64,000 bases of DNA. Origin: Tipula vernalis. Lineage: Eukaryota > Arthropoda > Insecta > Diptera > Tipulidae. Position numbers and translations under genes: made by a program. This document shows, in pieces, positions 61,001 to 64,000 of the stretch. The first letter of the stretch is position 1, and each line of letters starts with the position of its first letter. The stretch spans positions 463,710,495 through 463,774,494 of the forward strand of contig OY282558.1 of the NCBI GenBank assembly GCA_958295665.1, written 5' to 3'. The notes beneath the pieces are model-generated. The model had not been told where the DNA came from. It ran no database searches and worked only from the letters and a program-made list of their open reading frames with translations.

Positions 61001-64000
61001 GCGGTTTCGTCCGAGTTCGTCCTATGGATTACTATAAGATTAATAACCGATCAAGCGAAAAAATTTTATTAAAAAGTTTGTAATAGTTTTTCATTTAGAA
61101 CATAATAGGCTATCGGTTTCTAGAAGTAATATGGTATCTGTGTTTGACCGTTTCCGCCACAGAGTGTAACAAACTCAAAAAATATTTTGAAAATCCACAA
61201 AAATAGGACAGATCAAAAATTCTCTTGCCTGATATACTTGAAACAAACATCTGTAATTTCTCTATGTAATAGCTACATTCATCGAGAGTTATTAACAGTT
61301 TACCGCTTGTAAATATTTCATCTAGTTCCAAAGATATGGTGAATTTTCCGAGAAGACCAGTTTTGGGACTTTGTTTAGTTTTTTTGGCCGTAGTGTATTA
61401 ACATCGCCTCGGTTGATAACGTGTCCCAAGAAAACGGTGTAAGATAGCGAGCTAAACTAAACTATTTTTACCTGGGTAATGATTATAGAAACGCGTGGCA
61501 ACAGGTGTTTTACAATATTCAGCCCATTGGCGATTTTACCTTTTTGGCTTCTCGTTCCTATACGGAAAACCTCAGACCAACGACCAAAAATGTTTATGAT
61601 ATCTAAATATAACTATTTTGTTATATGTGTTGATTTGTATCAACATCGTTATGTTTTATACCGATTGTTAAGTTAATCGATACATAAATAAAGATTTTAG
61701 CATGTTAGTGGTTGTCGAAACTTCGCTTCCTTCAGAGTACACCAAATGTCGATGAACGAACAGGCTGCATGGGTAAATTTGTGTAGCTATGTTACTCGAA
61801 CGGTGGTGTTTAGTGGTGCTAAATGTCCTGAATCTGAATATGTAATTAGATTTTCATAATTATGATTAATAAATTTTTTATAGCATGTGACGCGGTTTCG
61901 TCCGAGTTCGTCCTATGGATTACTATAAGATTAATAACCGATCAAGCGAAAAAATTTTATTAAAAAGTTTGTAATAGTTTTTCATTTAGAACATAATAGG
62001 CTATCGGTTTCTACAAGTAATATGGTATCTGTGTTTGACCGTTTCCGCCACAGAGGGCAACAAACTCAAAAAATATTTTGAAAATCCACAAAAATTGGAC
62101 AGATCAAAAATTCTCTTGCCTGATATACTTGAAACAAACATCTGTAATTTCTCTATGTAATAGCTACATTCATCGAGAGTTATTAACAGTTTACCGCTTG
62201 TAAATATTTCATCTAGTTCCAAAGATATGGTGAATTTTCCGAGAAGACCAGTTTTGGGACTTTGTTTAGTTTTTTTGGCCGTAGTGTATTAACATCGCCT
62301 CGGTTGATAACGTGTCCCAAGAAAACGGTGTAAGATAGCGAGCTAAACTAAACTATTTTTACCTGGGTAATGATTATAGAAACGCGTGGCAACAGGTGTT
62401 TTACAATATTCAGCCCATTGGCGATTTTACCTTTTTCGCTTCTCGTTCCTATACGGAAAACCTCAGACCAACGACCAAAAATGTTTATATTACCGAAATA
62501 TAACTTTTTTGTAATATGTGTCGATTTTTATCAACATCGTTATATTTTATTCTGATTGTTAAGTTAATCGATACATAAATAAAGATTTTAGCATGTTAGT
62601 GGTCGTCAAAACTTCGCTTCCTTCAGAGTACACCAAATTTCGATGAACGAACAGGCTGCATGGGTAAATTTGTGTAGCTATGTTACTTGAATGGTGGTGT
62701 TTAGTGGTGCTAAATGTCCTGAATCTGAATATGTAATTAGATTTTCATAATTATGATTAATAAATTTTTTATAGCATGTGACGCGGTTTCGTCCGAGTTC
62801 GTCCTATGGATTACTATAAGATTAATAACCGATCAAGCGAAAAAAATTTATTAAAAAGTTTGTAATAGTTTTTCATTTAGAACATAATAGGCTATCGGTT
62901 TCTAAAAGTAATATGGTATCTGTGTTTGACCGTTTCCGCCACAGAGGGCAACAAACTCAAAAAATATTTTGAAAATCCACAAAAATTGGAGATAAAAAAT
63001 TCTCTTGCCTGATATACTTGAAACAAACATCTGTAATTTCTCTATGTAATAGCTACATTCATCGAGAGTTATTAACAGTTTACCGCTTGTAAATATTTCA
63101 TCTAGTTCCAAAGATATGGTGAATTTTCCGAGAAGACCAGTTTTGGGACTTTGTTTAGTTTTTTTGGCCGTAGTGTATTAACATCGCCTCGGTTGATAAC
63201 GTGTCCCAAGAAAACGGTGTAAGATAGCGAGCTAAACTAAACTATTTTTACCTGGGTAATGATTATAGAAACGCGTGGCAACAGGTGTTTTACAATATTC
63301 AGCCCATTGGCGATTTTACCTTTTTGGCTTCTCGTTCCCATACGGAAAACCTCAGACCAACGACCAAAAATGTTTATGATATCTAAATATAACTATTTTG
63401 TTATATGTGTTGATTTGTATCAACATCGTTATGTTTTATACCGATTGTTAAGTTAATCGATACATAAATAAAGATTTTAGCATGTTAGTGGTCGTCAAAA
63501 CTTCGCTTCCTTCAGAGTACCCCAAATTTCGATGAACGAACAGGCTGCATGGGTAAATTTGTGTAGCTATGTTACTCGAATGGTGGTGTTTAGTGGTGCT
63601 AAATGTTCTGAATCTGAATATGTAATTAGATTTTCATAATTATGATTAATAAATTTTTTATAGCATGTGACGCGGTTTCGTCCGAGTTCGTCCTATGGAT
63701 TACTATAAGATTAATAACCGATCAAGCGAAAAAATTTTATTAAAAAGTTTGTAATAGTTTTTCATTTAGAACGTAATAGGCTATCGGTTTCTAGAAGTAA
63801 TATGGTATCTGTGTTTGACCGTTTCCGCCACAGAGGGCAACAAACTCAAAAAATATTTTAAAAATCCAAAATTGGACAGATCAAAAATTCTCTTGCCTGA
63901 TATACTTGAAACAAACATCTGTAATTTCTCTATGTAATAGCTACATTCATCGAGAGTTATTAACAGTTTACCGCTTGTAAATATTTCATCTAGTTTTAAA

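Larger units (their letters stand above)
27302..64000. repeat. 891-base satellite array, 42 copies, open at the window end
   Basis: Head-to-tail copies can be phased on the string CAGTTTACCGC (27303, 28192, 29088, 29980 and so on) or on the ATG of the GGGTAATGATTATAG string (27486, 28381, 29271, 30163, 31055, 31797, 32688, then mostly every 891 bases to 63259). Most monomers are exactly 891 or 892 bases. Shortened copies follow 31055 (742), 35361 (853), 45121 (748) and 54779 (461). Two sequence types exist. Type B has TATGATATCTAAATATAACT and TGTGTTGATTTG. Type A has TATATTACCGAAATATAACT and TGTGTCGATTTG. The first copies are diverged, the later ones nearly identical. No transposon ends or long genes occur in it. 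Confidence 0.98.

Noticed and set aside
27302..64000. Minus-strand 73-codon frames in every satellite monomer
   Set aside because: They start with TTG, not ATG, vary freely between copies, and are kept open only because the monomers are nearly identical. Not genes.
27302..64000. CRISPR-like array because of regular repetition
   Set aside because: The repeats are 891 bases long, directly adjoining and without unique spacers; the DNA is eukaryotic. This is a satellite.

Overview
This is an AT-rich, repeat-dominated piece of eukaryotic nuclear DNA, almost certainly from an insect and probably a fly (Diptera). The reasons are a gene with a 66-base intron, a BEL/Pao retrotransposon remnant whose primer site fits a fly-type tRNA-Tyr, Ty3/Gypsy, Tc1/mariner and Polinton debris, and many small inverted-repeat elements. 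The species cannot be named from the sequence. The setting looks like heterochromatin (pericentromeric or subtelomeric). There is no bacterial-style gene organisation.

Left part (1-17.4 kb): a GC-rich patch; three 192-base tandem units (304-808); a fragment of an F54H12.2-like (Polinton/Maverick capsid-type) gene; three tandem 916-base units (1495-4226); a dead Tc1/mariner-superfamily transposon with 32-base inverted ends (4265-5532); two low-complexity, strand-skewed blocks; then a cluster of decayed elements. The cluster holds an inverted-repeat element at 7646-8146, a BEL/Pao LTR/primer-site/gag remnant at about 8505-9326, a broken copy of the chaperonin gene CCT3 at 9957-10139, an inverted-repeat element at 10272-10840, a 276-base near-perfect palindrome at 10966-11241 and a 170-base hairpin element at 11516-11685. 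The only convincing intact host gene is a two-exon gene on the minus strand (12028-13341, 415 codons, with poly(A) signal) of unrecognised function, carrying a C-terminal SUMO-interaction-like motif. A foldback element, two short gene-like fragments and a Tc1-like non-autonomous element with another element nested in it follow.

Middle (17.4-27.3 kb): four tandem copies of a unit of about 1.3 kb (17389-22700), each with a short open frame behind an initiator-like motif; then about 2.6 kb without recognisable content; then a heavily mutated Ty3/Gypsy pol remnant on the minus strand (about 25369-26520).

Right part (27302-64000, still running at the window end): 42 copies of an 891-base satellite monomer. 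The first five to six copies are diverged and the rest nearly identical. Two monomer types (A and B) partly alternate, and multi-kilobase blocks recur at offsets such as 2528, 2635, 7585, 8480, 10262 and 12044 bases, which shows repeated unequal exchange. The monomer carries an ATG-started frame of 65 codons followed closely by AATAAA, but its substitution pattern does not look like protein selection. This array, with its possible role as a centromeric or subtelomeric satellite, is the most striking feature of the window.
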